Shown: piece after piece, positions 6,891-8,261 of the stretch
Numbering within the stretch: the first letter of the stretch is position 1
How the letters are laid out: each line of letters begins with the position of its first letter
DNA from: Flavobacteriaceae bacterium
GTDB lineage: Bacteria; Bacteroidota; Bacteroidia; Flavobacteriales; Flavobacteriaceae
Reading direction: 5' to 3'
NCBI GenBank assembly: GCA_015488935.1
Contig: WFMU01000405.1
Location: 1 to 8,261 of the forward strand
DNA: 8,261 nucleotides
Program-made: the position numbers and the translations under genes
The notes under the pieces: generated by a model
What the model saw: the letters and a program-made list of their open reading frames with translations, nothing else
The model's database searches: none
Told to the model about the DNA's origin: nothing

Positions 6891-8261
6891 ATGTTAAAAA
6901 AAATACTTTTAATTGTTGTATTAACTGCTTTTACAAGCATCTTTGCACAAGATACTATTCACGGAAAAATGATTCCTGCAAAAAATTATTCTTGGATAAT
7001 TTTATATAAACTCGATGGTGTAAATCAAAAATATGTTGCCAATACTACGGTTACTAATGGCGAATTTACTTTAGAAATTCCAAAAGGAAGTGAGCCTGGT
7101 ATGTATCGCCTTTTATACGATAATAAAAATAATAAGTTTGTAGATGTAATTTATAACAAAGAAAATATCGATTTTGAATTTCATCCAGATTATCCAATGG
7201 AATTAATAAAATTTTCTAAATCGGACGAAAATAAGTTGTACCAAACCTATATCGATAAAATTTCGGAAGTACAAAATCATTTAGATTCTATTCAGGTAGT
7301 TTATTTTAAAACGAAAGATACCAAAGAAGAAAAAAAATTATCTAAACTTTATACTAAAGATTTAAAATCTGGTATTGCTTTACAAAACTCTTTTGAAAAA
7401 GAAGCAAATGGTAAATTAGCTTTACATTATATTAAAGCAAGTAAACGTTTTTATGCAAAAAACTTAATTAAAGATACAAACGAATATTTAGATTTAATTA
7501 AAACTCACTTTTTTGATTATGTAGATTTTAGTAATAAATATTTGGTAAAATCATCGTTGCTTATTGATAGAGTAATGGACTTTGTACTTTATCTCAATAC
7601 ATCTGATGATAAAAAAACGTTAACGAAGTTACGAAAAGATGCTATTGTTACCGTTTTATCTAAAATTAAAGATACCAAATTAAAAAAAGATGTTATTGAG
7701 TCTTTAGCTTATACTTTTGGACAACAAGAAAACGCAACTATGGTAAAGTATATTTTTGATACACAATACAACAAACTTCCTGTTGCTTTGCAAGATTTAC
7801 AATTTAAAGGTATTGTAATGGACATGCTTAAAACTACTATTGGACAAAAAGCTCCTAATATTGTTTGGAAAGAAAAAGGAAAAAACAAAACATTGTACCA
7901 ACTTAAAGGTTCTAAATATTACTTGGTTGTTTTTTGGAGTTCTACTTGCCCACACTGTCTAAAAGAAATGCCTCGTTTACAAAAGTTTTTAGATGGTAAA
8001 AAAGATATTAAAACCCTTGCTATTGGCTTAGAAACAGAAGAATCTAAACTTGGATGGAAAGAAGAAACATTTTATTACGAAGATTTTATTCATATTTTAG
8101 GTACAAATAAATACAAAAATAAATATGTTGAAGATTATGGTGTTGCAAGTACGCCAAATTTCTTTTTACTAGATACAAACAAAATTATTATTGCAAAACC
8201 TTACGATGTAAAAGCTTTAAAAGAATTTTTTGAAAAACGTAAACCTACTACAAAACAATCC
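6891..8261 (+). CDS. Exported thioredoxin-fold (TlpA/AhpC-TSA-like) protein, 3' end missing
   Basis: An open frame of 457 codons that runs off the window with no stop; the real C-terminus is probably close, since the thioredoxin fold is nearly complete. Residues 1-19 are a signal peptide (Lys-Lys, then a hydrophobic core, ending SIFA before QD), so the protein acts in the periplasm or envelope. Residues about 22-110 are a beta-rich domain resembling DUF4369, common at the N-terminus of Bacteroidota TlpA-like proteins. Residues about 115-325 are charged and helical. The C-terminal thioredoxin domain begins near GQKAPNIVW, has FWSSTCPHC with the redox cysteines 353 and 356, and has the cis-proline segment STPNFFLLD (Pro422). 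It probably reduces or oxidises exported protein thiols; its partner is unknown. The ATG at 6891 is chosen because it begins the signal peptide. Its codons end in T more often than those of secDF or hpt-adk. I give no gene symbol because the family is large and paralogous. Confidence 0.88.
   Translation, partial: MLKKILLIVVLTAFTSIFAQDTIHGKMIPAKNYSWIILYKLDGVNQKYVANTTVTNGEFTLEIPKGSEPGMYRLLYDNKNNKFVDVIYNKENIDFEFHPDYPMELIKFSKSDENKLYQTYIDKISEVQNHLDSIQVVYFKTKDTKEEKKLSKLYTKDLKSGIALQNSFEKEANGKLALHYIKASKRFYAKNLIKDTNEYLDLIKTHFFDYVDFSNKYLVKSSLLIDRVMDFVLYLNTSDDKKTLTKLRKDAIVTVLSKIKDTKLKKDVIESLAYTFGQQENATMVKYIFDTQYNKLPVALQDLQFKGIVMDMLKTTIGQKAPNIVWKEKGKNKTLYQLKGSKYYLVVFWSSTCPHCLKEMPRLQKFLDGKKDIKTLAIGLETEESKLGWKEETFYYEDFIHILGTNKYKNKYVEDYGVASTPNFFLLDTNKIIIAKPYDVKALKEFFEKRKPTTKQS

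Noticed and set aside
6854..6988. A possible short upstream frame beginning ATG at 6854 and overlapping the thioredoxin-like start
   Set aside because: It runs out of frame through the signal peptide coding region and its product looks arbitrary. Translation here is possible but nothing in the sequence supports it.
1..8261. A defence, mobile or otherwise novel multi-gene system
   Set aside because: Every sizeable frame is accounted for by a known housekeeping family. There are no integrase, toxin-antitoxin, nuclease, CRISPR or phage signals, and the gene strands and spacing look like ordinary chromosome.

Overview
The window looks like ordinary core chromosome from a member of the Bacteroidota, most likely a marine Flavobacteriaceae species. 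The DNA is very AT-rich. SecD and SecF are joined in one protein of about 1000 residues. Start codons follow A/T-rich leaders with no Shine-Dalgarno sequence. Sequences resembling the Bacteroidota promoter consensus (TTTG, about 17-23 nt, TAnnTTTG) are present. The protein variants (short-lid Adk, Obg without a C-terminal extension, a thioredoxin protein with a DUF4369-like N-terminus) fit that group. Genus and species cannot be named from this sequence alone.

Layout: (1) secDF, 7-3000 (+), complete, closed by a strong intrinsic terminator at 3027-3058. (2) A single reading frame, 3116-4231 (+), encoding hypoxanthine phosphoribosyltransferase joined end to end with adenylate kinase. The Adk half keeps its own initiator Met at residue 182. 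(3) obg, 4274-5263 (+), with a good promoter in the 42-nt gap that reaches back into the end of the fusion gene. (4) A 259-bp gene-free stretch, 5264-5522, between two convergent genes, with several small inverted repeats and a short tandem repeat. (5) sufS, 5523-6737 (-), a complete group II cysteine desulfurase standing apart from any visible suf partner. (6) A 153-bp divergent spacer with candidate promoters for both sides and a leader hairpin. (7) From 6891 (+) to the window edge, an exported thioredoxin-fold protein with a CPHC active site, cut off before its stop codon.

The genes are housekeeping functions and do not form one pathway: protein export (SecDF), purine salvage and adenylate balance (Hpt-Adk), ribosome assembly and stress GTPase (Obg), sulfur mobilisation for Fe-S clusters (SufS), and envelope thiol-disulfide chemistry. 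The terminator and promoter signals suggest that secDF, hpt-adk and obg are at least partly separate transcription units despite being adjacent on one strand.

I found no mobile element, CRISPR array, RNA gene, phage or defence module, and no convincing undescribed system. The item most worth a second look is the Hpt-Adk fusion: it has essentially no linker, it retains an internal start context, and it could be a real gene fusion or a one-base artefact.
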